From NCBI GenBank assembly GCA_025355085.1, contig JANXLQ010000287.1, positions 1 to 49,468 of the forward strand: 49,468 nucleotides of DNA. Direction: 5' to 3'. Of the stretch, positions 7,345 through 16,941 are shown in pieces (position 1 is the first letter of the stretch; every line of letters begins with the position of its first letter). Below the pieces are notes generated by a model. The model was not told the DNA's origin and made no database searches. It worked only from the letters and a program-made list of their open reading frames with translations. A program made the translations under genes and the position numbers. The DNA comes from Rhodopila sp. GTDB taxonomy: Bacteria > Pseudomonadota > Alphaproteobacteria > Acetobacterales > Acetobacteraceae.

Positions 7345-8526
7345 TCAATCCGGCAAGCCAAGCACGCGCTTGGCAATAATGTTCAACTGGACCTCGGACG
7401 TTCCGCCCTCGATTGAATTGGCCTTCGACCGCAGCCATTCGCGGGTGAAACGAAGTTGGTCCGGAGTAAAGGCATCGCCTTCCCAACCGAGGCCCTGGAA
7501 ACCTTCCGCTTCCAACAGCATCTCGTACCGGCGTTTGTTCAGTTCGGTGCCTTGCAGCTTGAACATCGCCGATAACGGGCCGGGTGCGGCACCGGATTCC
7601 GCTTCCTCCGCCGCTCGGCGGCGCGTCAGTTGGAAGGCGTGCGCGTCCATACTATAGGCGGCGACACGGTCTCGCAGGATAGGATCGGCGATTTTCCCGT
7701 CTTGCTCGCCCGCGAAGTGTTTCGCCACCGCTTCCAGGGGAATTTCGAACTTGGCGGCGTTGCGGGCGGCAATGCCGCCGATGCCTTTGCGCTCGTGCTC
7801 CAGCAGGCGTTTGGCGATGGTCCAGCCCTTGTTCAGCGGGCCGACCAGATTCCCCGCCGGCACCCGGACGTTCTCAATAAACGTTTCGCAGAACACGGAC
7901 GCGCCGCTGATCAGCCGGATCGGGCGCGGCCGGACTCCGGGGTCGTCCATGTCGATCAGCAGAAAACTTATGCCCTCATGCTTTTTCGCCGCCGGATCGG
8001 TGCGGACAAGGCAGAATATCCAGTCGGAATGATGCGCGTTCGATGTCCATATCTTATGGCCGTTGACCAGGAAATGGTCGCCCTGCAACACGGCGCGGGT
8101 GCGCAGGCTGGCAAGGTCCGATCCGGCCTCGGGTTCGGAGTATCCCTGGCACCAGCGGATATCGCCGCGCACGATCGGCGGAATGTGGGTCTGTCGTTGT
8201 TCTTCCGTGCCGTATTCCAGCAGGACCGGACCAAGCATCGACAACCCCATGCCACGCAGGGGAATGCGGCAACCGAGGTCCTGCATTTCCTCTTCCAGCA
8301 CAAGGGCCTCGTCACCGGACAACCCGCCCCCGCCGTATTTCGCCGGCCATGTCGGGGCGGTCCAACCCTTGGCGGCCATGCGGTCCAGCCAGATTTTCTG
8401 CTCCGGCCGCACGTAGTGGGCGCGGTTGCCGCCGGCGACCTGCTCATTCTCCGGCATAAAGGTGCGCATGGCGGGCGGGCAGTTTTCCTCCAGCCAGCTT
8501 CGGATCGCGGCGCGGAAAATGGGCAT
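7345..8526 (-). CDS. acyl-CoA dehydrogenase (first of a pair)
   Basis: 393 residues from ATG 8526 (MPIFRAAIRSWLEENCP). Family signatures include QGYSEPEAGSDLASL for the substrate and FAD pocket, FLVNGHKIWTSNAHHSDWIF, and the C-terminal SIEGGTSEVQLNIIAKRVLG. The longer in-frame extension upstream lacks the family pattern. The conserved GGTSE end is present here, whereas the partner gene carries the HGGIGMTDEHE end. This complementary distribution is seen in heteromeric FadE-type pairs. It is transcribed together with the downstream partner. The substrate is unknown; the CoA-transferase gene further upstream on the same strand suggests a shared carboxylic-acid degradation route. Confidence 0.87.
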   Translation of the reverse strand: MPIFRAAIRSWLEENCPPAMRTFMPENEQVAGGNRAHYVRPEQKIWLDRMAAKGWTAPTWPAKYGGGGLSGDEALVLEEEMQDLGCRIPLRGMGLSMLGPVLLEYGTEEQRQTHIPPIVRGDIRWCQGYSEPEAGSDLASLRTRAVLQGDHFLVNGHKIWTSNAHHSDWIFCLVRTDPAAKKHEGISFLLIDMDDPGVRPRPIRLISGASVFCETFIENVRVPAGNLVGPLNKGWTIAKRLLEHERKGIGGIAARNAAKFEIPLEAVAKHFAGEQDGKIADPILRDRVAAYSMDAHAFQLTRRRAAEEAESGAAPGPLSAMFKLQGTELNKRRYEMLLEAEGFQGLGWEGDAFTPDQLRFTREWLRSKANSIEGGTSEVQLNIIAKRVLGLPD

Positions 8527-8603
8527 GGGCGGTTTCCTTGTGTTTCCGCTGGGGAACGAAGATGGCCATCGTATCCGAAGATCGGCAAGAGGCACGGCTG
8601 GCT

Positions 8604-9149
8604 CTAGCCGTCGCGCCCGCCGTAAACGTCTGCCACATTGAGCACGATCCCGGGCGGGTCGAGCCTGATCGCACCGACATTGACTGTACGCGAAACAATC
8701 TCGTCCCCCGACCGCCTGTGGTGAATAATCTCCTGACGGCGAGACCGGACGATAAGATAGTGCTGGATCGACGGAACCCGGAAATAGTCGGCCAGCTTCT
8801 CGCTGCTATCGACCGACTGGGTTGACGGTGACAAGACCTCCACGACGATAACCGGATCGGTCGCGGCAATGGCGTCCGGCGGCAGCCGAGGACCGCAGTT
8901 CACCAGGGCATCCGGCTCGTAATCGGTGTCCTCATCGACTTCAATGGTAACGCCGTCCCCAAGCGCCTCGCAGTCCAGCCCGCCCTCGCGAACTGCGCGA
9001 TCCAAAGCAGCCCAGACGCGACTTTTGATCCGGACGTGCTGAATACGTTCCAGCGACATCGCGACCGGCTCGCCGCCGACACGCTCGTATCGCTGGGTTT
9101 GCCCCTCGGCCCAACGATGGAACTCCTCACGGGTCAGGCGTAGCGCCAT
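8604..9149 (-). CDS. Uma2 family (DUF820) PD-(D/E)xK nuclease-fold protein
   Basis: 181 residues from ATG 9149, with AGGAGG placed well upstream. The motif order matches Uma2 proteins: LTREEFHRWAEG at the N terminus, YEPDALV (Glu78, Asp80), IVVEVLSPSTQSVDSSEKLA (Glu104, with Lys118 further on), YFRVPSIQHYLIV. The family has a restriction-endonuclease-like fold and is highly expanded in cyanobacteria and some alphaproteobacteria; its biological role is unclear. The gene sits between the acyl-CoA dehydrogenase pair and the CoA-transferase without an obvious functional link, so it may be a later insertion in that island. Confidence 0.82.
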   Translation of the reverse strand: MALRLTREEFHRWAEGQTQRYERVGGEPVAMSLERIQHVRIKSRVWAALDRAVREGGLDCEALGDGVTIEVDEDTDYEPDALVNCGPRLPPDAIAATDPVIVVEVLSPSTQSVDSSEKLADYFRVPSIQHYLIVRSRRQEIIHHRRSGDEIVSRTVNVGAIRLDPPGIVLNVADVYGGRDG

Positions 9150-9206
9150 ACAATCCTCCTGCTGATAAATGCATAGCACGCTTCGCCCGACCGAGGCAGC
9201 GCCCTC

Positions 9207-10451
9207 TTAAACCGCCCCGTCCGTCCGCAACACCTCCACCGCCTGCGCGTTCAACCCCAGCCACTCGCCCAACACCGCCTCCGTATGCTCTCCCAGCACC
9301 GGGGAGGACCGGATCGCCGGCGGTTTACCGTCCACCCGCACCGGCCAGCCCGGCATTTTGAAGTCCTGATGCACCGGGTGACGCATCACCTGCATGATCC
9401 CCCGGTCCTCGAACGTCTTGTCGTTCTGTAGCTCCATTGTATCCAGCACAGCACCAGCCGGAATCCCCGCCTCCCCAACCACGCGCATCGCCTCGTGCTT
9501 GGTCCGGGTCCGGGTCCATGCCGTAATGATCTCGTCCACCTCATCCTGGCGATCGACGCGATCCTGAGGCGTCAGGTAACGAGTATCTCCGATCAGTTCT
9601 TCCCGCCCGATAACCTTCAACAAACGATCCCAATGCTCCGGATTTGCGCGGCTTGTCATAATATAGACGTAGTCGTTCGATCCGCCCGGCGCGCAGGGAT
9701 ACAGTCCCATCGGCGCATTGCTGATCCCCGGCACCTTGCTGCCGGCACGCCCGACGACTTCCCCCGTTCGGCCCTGAGTGGCAAAGTTGATACGCATGTA
9801 GTGCATAATCGCATCCTGCATCGCGACTTGCAGCCGGCACCCTTGCCCTGTCTCCCGCCGCTTGTACAGCGCGGCCAGGATCGTGATCGCCATAGTCATT
9901 CCGGTTCCGGTATCGCCCAGCGAGATGCCGGGACGGATCGGCGGGCCGTCAGCCTCGCCGGTAACGCTGAACGTGCCGCCGCACGCTTGGGCAATCATGT
10001 CGAACGCGAGGTTCTTCTCATACGGACTGCCTTCGCCGAAGCCTTTGATTTGGGCATAAATGATCGCCGGGTTCAGTTCCCGAGCCACATCGTAACCCAA
10101 TCCGAGACGCTCGATGGCACCCGGTGCAAAATTCTCGATGCAGACGTCGGCCTGACGGATCATGTCCTTCACCAGCGCCAAACCCTTCGGCGACTTCAGG
10201 TTGACTGTAACCGAGCGCTTATTCGCGTTGAACACATGGAAATAATACGGATCGTTGTCCGGCTGCCCCGGCCGAAGGCGCCGGCCCGGATCGCCCATCC
10301 TGGGGTTCTCGACCTTCACCACATCGGCACCCAGCCAGGCCAGCGCCTCGGTGCAGGAAGGGCCGGCTTCGAATTGCGTCAGATCGACGATCTTCACGCC
10401 GGACAGGAACTGAACGGTGGCGACGGCTGCGGACTGTTGGTTTTCGGACAT
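9207..10451 (-). CDS. CaiB/BaiF family CoA-transferase (class III)
   Basis: 414 residues with AAGGAGG six bases before ATG 10451. Features of class III CoA-transferases are clear: VKIVDLTQFEAGPSCTEALA and WLGADVVKVENP at the N terminus, FNANKRSVTVNLKSPKG (74-90), and catalytic Asp180 in SLGDTGTG. The enzyme moves CoA between carboxylic acids through an aspartyl-CoA thioester intermediate. Formyl-CoA:oxalate transferase is the archetype, but the acceptor here is not known. It is followed on the same strand by Uma2 and two acyl-CoA dehydrogenases. Together these could activate and then desaturate an organic acid; the pathway is inference. Confidence 0.88.
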   Translation of the reverse strand: MSENQQSAAVATVQFLSGVKIVDLTQFEAGPSCTEALAWLGADVVKVENPRMGDPGRRLRPGQPDNDPYYFHVFNANKRSVTVNLKSPKGLALVKDMIRQADVCIENFAPGAIERLGLGYDVARELNPAIIYAQIKGFGEGSPYEKNLAFDMIAQACGGTFSVTGEADGPPIRPGISLGDTGTGMTMAITILAALYKRRETGQGCRLQVAMQDAIMHYMRINFATQGRTGEVVGRAGSKVPGISNAPMGLYPCAPGGSNDYVYIMTSRANPEHWDRLLKVIGREELIGDTRYLTPQDRVDRQDEVDEIITAWTRTRTKHEAMRVVGEAGIPAGAVLDTMELQNDKTFEDRGIMQVMRHPVHQDFKMPGWPVRVDGKPPAIRSSPVLGEHTEAVLGEWLGLNAQAVEVLRTDGAV

Positions 10452-10547
10452 TTTTAGCCTCCTTGGGTGTTTCCCGAAGTTGCGATCCCGGTTGTGGAGA
10501 AGCCTGCCACACCCCGGGCCGGTCGGCCAGTGACGCGCCGGTCATTC

Positions 10548-10866
10548 AGCAGTTCTCATTTTAGTGTTAGCGGCCGCGATCACTTTCCCCGTCATGCCGA
10601 CGAAGGTCGGCATCCATGTCTTTTGTTAGTAAAAAAAGACATGGATGGTGCCGCACCATGACGATGCAAGGGCGGTCGGCGTGTGTCGATGTCAACGCCG
10701 GGTAGTATAACTCCGTATAAACCCCGTGTCACTTTGTGTGCGCTTGATGACTTTCCCCGCAAATGGCACCAAGACCCGGACGAACATAGGTTTACCGCCG
10801 CCGCAGTGACCCTTTGCCAAAGCGACGATGGTGTCTCCGTGTGCGAACGCCAAAATGAGAACTGCT
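10548..10866. mobile_element. 319-bp element bounded by 24-bp inverted repeats
   Basis: The left end begins AGCAGTTCTCATTTT at 10548. The right end finishes AAAATGAGAACTGCT at 10866. The inverted match runs 24 bases with three mismatches. No credible open frame lies inside, and no clear target duplication flanks it. A single further end of the same sequence occurs at 23803-23827 upstream of aspS. This suggests a non-autonomous insertion element or an IS remnant. Confidence 0.6.
10590..10663. repeat. cruciform palindromic repeat
   Basis: The outer arms CGTCATG and CATGACG pair across 74 bases. Inside are a small hairpin (ATGCCGAC-GAAG-GTCGGCAT), a long stem (CATCCATGTCTTTT against AAAAAAAGACATGGATG) and a short TGGTG/CACCA hairpin. 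The folded form resembles a clover leaf. The organisation matches the core of the repeats at 17468-17625, 20666-20796 and 26825-26950. Confidence 0.7.
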
Positions 10867-10886
10867 AAAGCGGAATGGGGTTTCGG

Positions 10887-10922
10887 ACCGGGAGCCGAGG
10901 AATAATAACCTCGGTCTCCGGT
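10887..10922 (-). terminator. terminator-like hairpin behind rpoH
   Basis: The minus strand reads ACCGGAGACCGAGG, an 8-base AT-rich loop TTATTATT, then CCTCGGCTCCCGGT: a 14-base stem with two imperfections. It begins 27 bases beyond the rpoH stop. A U-run is not obvious, so it may stabilise the 3' end rather than terminate on its own. Confidence 0.5.
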
Positions 10923-10948
10923 AGTCCATCGGATAATCGGGCGGCCGA

Positions 10949-11863
10949 TTAAGCGAGCGAGTAAGCGGGTGACTGAACCGCTGGGCGAACCGCCTGCCGG
11001 CGCTCCGCGACCTGGGTTTTCATCGCCTTCTGCAATTTTTCGAACGCGCGAACCTCAATCTGACGAACACGCTCACGAGAAATGTTATACTGCCTCGACA
11101 ATTTTTCCAGCGTGGACGCCTCGTCCTTCAGCCTACGTTCAGTCAGAATATGGCGCTCCCGAGCGTTCAGCGTTTTCAACGCATTAGGCAACAATGCCTG
11201 ACGGCCCGACATCTCTTCGTGCTCAGCCAAGACCGTTTCCTGGCTGTCGGTGTCATCAACCAGCCAATCCTGCCACTCGCCCTCACCATCCAGGCGAACC
11301 GGCGAATTCAGGCTATTATCGGGCCCGGCGAGGCGGCGGTTCATTGTCACCACATCCTGTTCAGGCACCGCCAAAGCCTTGGCGATTTTGGTCACCTGTT
11401 CGGGTTGCAGATCGCCGTCATCAATTGCCTGCATCTGACCCTTCAGTCGGCGCAGATTGAAAAATAACTTCTTCTGCGCCCCCGTGGTGCCCATTTTAAC
11501 CAGGGACCAACTATGCAGTATGTATTCTTGAATTGCCGCGCGGATCCACCACATCGAATAGGTCGCTAATCGAAATCCACGATCTGGATCAAATCGTTTC
11601 ACCGCTTGCATCATGCCGACGTGGCCCTCGCTTATCAGTTCGCCCACAGGCAAACCGTAGCCGCGATAGCCCATCGCGATTTTCGCAACGAGGCGCAGAT
11701 GCGACGTGACCAACCGGTGTGCTGCGTCGATATCTTGGTGATCGCGCCAGCGATGCGAAAGCGCCAGTTCTTCTTCTGGCGTCAGCATCGGGAATTTACG
11801 GATCTCCTGGAGATACCGTGTCAGGTTGCCCTCGGGGGCAATATTGAACATGGCGGTGGCCAT
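10949..11863 (-). CDS. rpoH: RNA polymerase heat-shock sigma factor RpoH (sigma-32)
   Basis: 304 residues from ATG 11863 with AGGAG six bases upstream; upstream in-frame residues do not fit the family. Region 2 is intact (ELISEGHVGMMQAVKRFDPD, then FRLATYSMWWIRAAIQEYIL at about 98-117). The RpoH box that distinguishes this group from RpoD reads QKKLFFNLR at 130-138. Region 4.2 carries the helix-turn-helix TLEKLSRQYNISRERVRQIE. The protein directs RNA polymerase to heat-shock promoters. It is divergent from leuS across a 678-base gap. Alphaproteobacteria often have two rpoH copies; only this one is in view. Confidence 0.95.
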   Translation of the reverse strand: MATAMFNIAPEGNLTRYLQEIRKFPMLTPEEELALSHRWRDHQDIDAAHRLVTSHLRLVAKIAMGYRGYGLPVGELISEGHVGMMQAVKRFDPDRGFRLATYSMWWIRAAIQEYILHSWSLVKMGTTGAQKKLFFNLRRLKGQMQAIDDGDLQPEQVTKIAKALAVPEQDVVTMNRRLAGPDNSLNSPVRLDGEGEWQDWLVDDTDSQETVLAEHEEMSGRQALLPNALKTLNARERHILTERRLKDEASTLEKLSRQYNISRERVRQIEVRAFEKLQKAMKTQVAERRQAVRPAVQSPAYSLA

Positions 11864-12541
11864 GATGGGCTCCTTTCGCCAGATGTCGACCATCTGCTGT
11901 CCATATACGGCGCAGGTGAACGACTGGATTACCCGAGGATTAAAACTTCTACAGACGCCACAATTTACGTGCCCCCGCCCTTGATTAGTAAGCTTCGGTC
12001 CCACCGGTTGGTGCTAAATCCCGGTAGCGAAGCCTGTTTTCGGTAGCGCAAGGTTTCCGTGCCAGGGTGCGACCGATTCAGATGCGGACGGTATCGAAAT
12101 AATACAGGATTGAATTTGTCCTGTAAATTTTTCAGGCGCGGGGCTCGGGTAGCCCGATCCAGACCAACGATCAGCGCCGGCATTGTCCGGGATGACCAGC
12201 CCGGGCGAACTGTGTCAATTTGCGATAAAGGTGATCACCATGGCAATGGCTCCCTTGACTGGCGGCTTATTTCAAAGCCGGTCCAAAGCGCCCTGTCGGT
12301 TCCCGCCGCATGCAAGACCGTCCCGCGACCAGCGCCGCGCCGCCGAACGCATCACGGCCAACCCGATGCGGAACAAGGCCGAACAGAACCGTCGCGACGC
12401 CGCCAAGGCAGCCTCTGCCGCGGCAACGCAAGCGGAACCCGCCCGCCAGAATGCCGTCCTGTAAGGCTCGCCTCTCAACGGCGCCCGCCTCGCCGCCATA
12501 CAGGCTTGCAACCGGCCGCGCCCCGCCCGATACATCCCTTC
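11864..12541. other. gap between divergent rpoH and leuS
   Basis: This 678-base region should contain both promoters. A small inverted repeat (ACAGGA...TCCTGT, about 12106-12127) followed by AAATTTTT resembles a weak plus-strand terminator. A plus-strand frame at 12241-12474 would give a basic, alanine-rich peptide ([20 protein letters not shown]), but it has no strong ribosome binding site or recognised family and is not called. The rest shows nothing I can support. Confidence 0.4.
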
Positions 12542-15154
12542 ATGAACGACACGACCACACAAGTCCCGGAATCCGGCCCCCGCTACGATTTCACCGCCGC
12601 CGAACCCAAATGGCAGGCCGCCTGGGCCGGTCGCGCCTGCTTCCGCGTGGAAGACGTCCCCACCGACGGCAAACCGAAATACTACGTGCTGGAAATGTTC
12701 CCCTACCCATCGGGGAAAATCCACATGGGCCACGTCCGCAACTACACGCTTGGCGATGTTGTCGCCCGCTACAAGCGCGCCCGAGGTTATTCCGTCATGC
12801 ACCCGATGGGCTGGGACGCCTTCGGCCTGCCCGCCGAGAACGCCGCCCGAGAACGCGGCATCCACCCCGCCAAATGGACCTTCGATAATATCGCCGCCAT
12901 GCGCACCGAACTCCAGCGCATGGGCCTGTCGCTGGAATGGGAGCGTGAATTCGCCACCTGCCAGCCGGAATACTACTGCCATCAACAGAAGTTGTTCCTC
13001 GATTTCCTGCAAGCCGGCCTCGTCGAGCGCAAGGAAAGCTGGGTCAACTGGGACCCCGTCGATAACACCGTGCTGGCGAATGAGCAGGTGATCGACGGCA
13101 AGGGTTGGCGCTCCGGCGCCCCGGTCGAGAAAAAACAGCTTAGCCAGTGGTTCTTCAGCATCACACAGTACGCGCCCGAACTCCTCGACGCGCTGGACCA
13201 CCTCGACCGCTGGCCGGAACGCGTCCGCCTGATGCAGGCCAACTGGATTGGCCGCAGTGAGGGCGCCAAGGTGACGTTCGCCCTGGCCGGCAGCACCGAA
13301 ACCGTCGAAGTCTATACCACCCGCCCCGACACCCTGTTCGGCATGTCGTTCCTGGCAATAGCCCCGGAACACCCCCTGGCCGCCGCCGCTGTCGCGCATG
13401 ACGCGCAAGCGGCTGAATTTGTCGCGGAATGCCGCAGCCGGGGCACCTCCGAGGTCACCATCGAAGCTGGCGAGAAGCTGGGCTACGACACCGGCCTGCG
13501 CGTCGAACACCCGTTCATCGAAGGCGCCACCTACCCGGTCTGGATCGCCAACTTCGTCCTCATGGAATACGGCACCGGCGCCATTTTCGGCTGCCCCGCC
13601 CACGACCAGCGCGACCTCGACTTCGCTCGGAAATACGGTCTGGACGTGACGCCCGTGGTGCTGCCCCCGGCCGCCGATCCGGCCAGCTTCAGCCTTGGCA
13701 AGGACGCCTACACCGGCCCCGGCACTGCGTTCAATTCCGGCTTCCTGGACGGGCTGGACGTTGACGCCTCCAAGCGCGCCGCCATCGAAAAGCTGGAATC
13801 CCTGGGCGTTGGCAAGGGCCTCACTAACTGGCGCCTGCGGGACTGGGGCGTTTCCCGTCAACGCTACTGGGGCTGCCCGATCCCGGTCATCCACTGCGGC
13901 GCATGCGGCACAGTCCCGGTGCCAGACGACCAGTTGCCGGTGCGCCTGCCAGAGGACGTGACGTTCGATCGCCCCGGCAACCCGCTGGATCACCACCCAA
14001 CCTGGAAGCTCGTCGATTGCCCGTCCTGCGGCAAGCCGGCCCGCCGGGAAACCGACACCTTCGACACCTTCGTGGACAGTTCCTGGTATTTCGCCCGCTA
14101 CTGCTCGCCCAAGGCCGATGTGCCGCTGGTCAAGGCGGCGGTCGATCACTGGATGCCGGTCGATCAGTATATCGGCGGCATTGAACACGCGATCCTGCAC
14201 CTGCTGTATTCCCGCTTCTTCACCCGCGCGATGAAGGACACCGGCCACGTCTCGGTCGAAGAACCCTTCGCCGGCCTGTTCACCCAGGGCATGGTGAACC
14301 ACGAATCCTACCGCGCGCCCGACAACCGCTGGCTGTATCCGGAAGAGATCGAAAAACACGCAGACGGCTCCGTTACCATGCGCGACACCGGCCAACCGGT
14401 CACCGTCGGCCGGGTTGAGGCGATGAGCAAGTCCAGGCGCAACACCATCGACCCCGGCGCGATCATCGCCCGCTACGGCGCCGACACCGCCCGCTGGTTC
14501 ATCCTGTCCGACAACCCGCCCGAACGCGACATGGAGTGGACGGAATCCGGCGCTGCGGGAGCATTCCGCTTCACCCAGCGCATCTACCGCCTCGCCGAAG
14601 CCCTGGACGGCATACCCGCCGAGATCATGCCGGACGCGTTCGGCCCCGCCGGCCGCACCCTGCGTCGCGCCACCCACCGCTGCATCGCGGCGGTGACTGA
14701 ATCACTCGAAAACTTCACCTACAACGTTGCCGTCGCGCGCTTGTACGAACTCGCCAACGCCATCACCGATGGCGAACGCGCGACGCCGGAGGCTGGCCTC
14801 GCCTGGGCACGGCGTGAAGCCGTGGAAGCCCTGGCCCGTCTGTCCAGTCCCATGATGCCGCATCTGGCCGAGGAAATTTACGCCCGCCTGTACCCTGACA
14901 GCAGCCATCTTGTCGCGGAACTAAGCTGGCCCGAAGCCGATCGGGCGCTGCTGGTATCCGAAACCGTTACCATCGCCGTTCAGGTCATGGGCAAGCTGCG
15001 CGGTACGATAGAAGTCGCGCCCAACGCGCCTGCCGACGTGGTGTTGGCAGCGGCGGAAGCAGACCCCAACGTTGCCAAGGCATTGGAGGGCAAGCGCATC
15101 GTCAAGCGCGTGCATGTTCCCAACCGTATCGTCAACTTCGTGGTGGCCGGATGA
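12542..15154 (+). CDS. leuS: leucyl-tRNA synthetase
   Basis: 870 residues from ATG 12542 ([17 protein letters not shown]). Class I signatures: [15 protein letters not shown] with the HIGH-equivalent HMGH at 61-64, and the KMSKS-equivalent AMSKS at 627-631 (the first lysine is alanine; the catalytic second lysine is kept). The editing CP1 domain lies between them (threonine-rich [20 protein letters not shown]). Also present are the zinc-binding segment [10 protein letters not shown] and the [14 protein letters not shown] block. The enzyme charges tRNA-Leu. Length matches bacterial LeuRS. The stop overlaps the lptE start by four bases (ATGA), and holA follows, an order conserved in alphaproteobacteria. 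Confidence 0.96.
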   Translation: MNDTTTQVPESGPRYDFTAAEPKWQAAWAGRACFRVEDVPTDGKPKYYVLEMFPYPSGKIHMGHVRNYTLGDVVARYKRARGYSVMHPMGWDAFGLPAENAARERGIHPAKWTFDNIAAMRTELQRMGLSLEWEREFATCQPEYYCHQQKLFLDFLQAGLVERKESWVNWDPVDNTVLANEQVIDGKGWRSGAPVEKKQLSQWFFSITQYAPELLDALDHLDRWPERVRLMQANWIGRSEGAKVTFALAGSTETVEVYTTRPDTLFGMSFLAIAPEHPLAAAAVAHDAQAAEFVAECRSRGTSEVTIEAGEKLGYDTGLRVEHPFIEGATYPVWIANFVLMEYGTGAIFGCPAHDQRDLDFARKYGLDVTPVVLPPAADPASFSLGKDAYTGPGTAFNSGFLDGLDVDASKRAAIEKLESLGVGKGLTNWRLRDWGVSRQRYWGCPIPVIHCGACGTVPVPDDQLPVRLPEDVTFDRPGNPLDHHPTWKLVDCPSCGKPARRETDTFDTFVDSSWYFARYCSPKADVPLVKAAVDHWMPVDQYIGGIEHAILHLLYSRFFTRAMKDTGHVSVEEPFAGLFTQGMVNHESYRAPDNRWLYPEEIEKHADGSVTMRDTGQPVTVGRVEAMSKSRRNTIDPGAIIARYGADTARWFILSDNPPERDMEWTESGAAGAFRFTQRIYRLAEALDGIPAEIMPDAFGPAGRTLRRATHRCIAAVTESLENFTYNVAVARLYELANAITDGERATPEAGLAWARREAVEALARLSSPMMPHLAEEIYARLYPDSSHLVAELSWPEADRALLVSETVTIAVQVMGKLRGTIEVAPNAPADVVLAAAEADPNVAKALEGKRIVKRVHVPNRIVNFVVAG

Positions 15155-15783
15155 AACCCCCTGCTAACGACGTCATGGGGGGCGCGGGCCCACCATCCCA
15201 GCCTGCTCGGATTGGCCGCAATAAAGGCGTGAATGGCGGCCCTTCATTCCCCGGGGCATCGAACACACGCCGCGGCCTCTGTCTGGGGCTGGTTCTGACC
15301 TTGGCGGGCTGCGGCTTCCAGCCCGTCTATATGCCAACCGCCTCCGGCAATCCCGGGGTGGCGCAGCGCGGACTGGCGTCGGTCAACGTCCCGGTCATCG
15401 CGGAACGTCCCGGGCAGCTTCTGCGGCAGGCGTTGCAGGAGCGGTTTGGCAACGATTCCGGTGTTCCCTCGGAATACGATTTGACCGTCTCGTACTCCAT
15501 CGCGGGTGAGGGCGTTGCGATCCAGAACAGTTCGCTTGCCACCAGAATCAGGCTGACCGGCACCGCGAATTGGACCCTGGCCGGTCGAGACAACAAGCGA
15601 ACCACCTTAACCTCCGGTTCCGCCCGGGCGATCGACGGCGTGAACGTTTTCGGTTCGCAGTATTTCGCGTCCGATCTGGAAACCGAGGCAAAGCAAAAGA
15701 GCATAGCCGAGAATCTCGCCACCCAGATCGCGACGCAGCTCGCGATATGGTTCCGCCAGCAGGCGGCGAAACAGGCAGGATAG
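15151..15783 (+). CDS. lptE: LPS-assembly lipoprotein LptE
   Basis: The protein has a lipoprotein signal [13 protein letters not shown] (Cys54 from the first start) followed by [12 protein letters not shown], the usual LptE opening. The rest ([29 protein letters not shown], then [13 protein letters not shown]) fits the LptE beta-sandwich that plugs the LptD barrel and helps insert LPS in the outer membrane. The ATG at 15151 overlaps leuS but puts an unusual 40-residue tail before the signal peptide. A GTG at 15229 would give a more normal signal sequence, so the true start is uncertain. Gene order leuS-lptE-holA supports the call. Confidence 0.85.
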   Translation: MKPPANDVMGGAGPPSQPARIGRNKGVNGGPSFPGASNTRRGLCLGLVLTLAGCGFQPVYMPTASGNPGVAQRGLASVNVPVIAERPGQLLRQALQERFGNDSGVPSEYDLTVSYSIAGEGVAIQNSSLATRIRLTGTANWTLAGRDNKRTTLTSGSARAIDGVNVFGSQYFASDLETEAKQKSIAENLATQIATQLAIWFRQQAAKQAG

Positions 15784-15788
15784 CGCCG

Positions 15789-16814
15789 GTGAAACTCGTC
15801 GCGGCCCGCATTCCGTCTTTCCTGCGCGATCCGGGGGATTGCCGGGTCGTGCTGCTGTTCGGCGAAGATGCCGGCATGATCCGCGACCGCGCCGAAATCC
15901 TGGTGCGCGCGGTCGCAGGCTCCCTGGACGATCCGTTCCTGGTCACCGACCTGCCGCGTGAGGAAATCAAGCATCTCACCAACGAAGCGGCGGGACTGTC
16001 GCTGATGGGCGGCCGCCGCGTGGTGCGGGTGCGCGATGTCACCGATGCCGCGACCGAACCGGTGCAGGCAATGCTGAAAACCAAGGCCGGGGCGCTTGTG
16101 GTGCTGGAGGGGCCGGCAATCGCCTCCCGTTCCAAGCTGCGGACCGCGCTGGAGGCCGCACCCGATTGCGCCGCCATCGGGTGCTATCCGGAAGAAGGCC
16201 GAGTGCTGGAGGAAACAATCCGGGAAACCCTGCGGGCCAATGGCGCGGGGATAGAACCAGATGCTCTGACATGGCTGACCCGGCAACTCGGCGCGGATCG
16301 GGCCTCCACCCGTTCGGAGCTGGAGAAGCTGGCGCTATACGTCGGACGAGGGAACCGGGTCGATATTGATGCAGCGATGACCTGTGTGGGCGATTTGGCC
16401 GGATTGTCGCTGGACGACGCAGTGTACGCCGCGACCACCGGCGATGTCGCAACTGCCGATCGTGCGCTAGAGGCTGCCGTCGCCGAAGGGGCCGCCCCCG
16501 TTCAGGTTCTCCGCGTCACGCTCGGGCACCTCCAAAAACTGCACAGAGCGCGGTTGGCGATGGAGGAGCAGGGGCTTACGGCAGGCGATGCCGTCAAAGG
16601 TGTCAGGCCGCCGGTATTTTACCAAAAAGTCGGCGCCTTCACCCGATCCCTGAGTTTATGGCCAGCCGCGACGTTAATGGCGGCGATGGCGGCGCTGGCC
16701 GAGGCGGAACGCGGTTGCAAGCGCACCGGCTGGCCCGACCATGCGCTGTGCCGCAATGCAGTGCTGACTTTGGCCCGGCGATCGGCTGCCGCATCCCGAT
16801 CGGCGCGACGATAA
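15789..16814 (+). CDS. holA: DNA polymerase III subunit delta
   Basis: 341 residues from GTG 15789, five bases after the lptE stop. Family pattern: VKLVAARIPSFL, then VVLLFGEDAGMIRDRAEILV (a modified nucleotide-binding fold without a Walker A lysine), DLPREEIKHLTNEAAGLSLM, RRVVRVRDVTDA, and the helical C-terminal collar domain ending WPDHALCRNAVLTLARR. The delta subunit opens the beta sliding clamp in the clamp-loader complex. Length is typical. It is the last gene of the leuS-lptE-holA unit; an AT-rich stretch follows at about 16812-16885. Confidence 0.92.
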   Translation: MKLVAARIPSFLRDPGDCRVVLLFGEDAGMIRDRAEILVRAVAGSLDDPFLVTDLPREEIKHLTNEAAGLSLMGGRRVVRVRDVTDAATEPVQAMLKTKAGALVVLEGPAIASRSKLRTALEAAPDCAAIGCYPEEGRVLEETIRETLRANGAGIEPDALTWLTRQLGADRASTRSELEKLALYVGRGNRVDIDAAMTCVGDLAGLSLDDAVYAATTGDVATADRALEAAVAEGAAPVQVLRVTLGHLQKLHRARLAMEEQGLTAGDAVKGVRPPVFYQKVGAFTRSLSLWPAATLMAAMAALAEAERGCKRTGWPDHALCRNAVLTLARRSAAASRSARR

Positions 16815-16941
16815 ATTAATATTGAGATTGAATGTATCTAATATTATACGTTATCTGATTAAAGAAACTAGTTTTTCTCTCTCCAGTGTGCAAGAACACC
16901 CTACGTTCTAGCTGCGACCCCGCCTACACCTGGAGATTGCA

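Larger units (their letters stand above)
10452..10948. other. gap between CoA-transferase and rpoH genes
   Basis: This noncoding stretch is nearly filled by a 319-base element with inverted ends (10548-10866), which itself contains a cruciform repeat (10590-10663). A strong hairpin follows at 10887-10922, behind rpoH. Nothing protein-coding is supported. Confidence 0.6.

Noticed and set aside
12241-12474. Small plus-strand frame (basic, Ala-rich) upstream of leuS
   Set aside because: No clear ribosome binding site, no family, and the minus strand is equally open; coding status cannot be decided.
12272-14677. 801-codon open frame antisense to leuS
   Set aside because: It mirrors leuS codon structure in GC-rich DNA, has Gly/Ala/Val/Arg-dominated composition and no domain; leuS is clearly the real gene.
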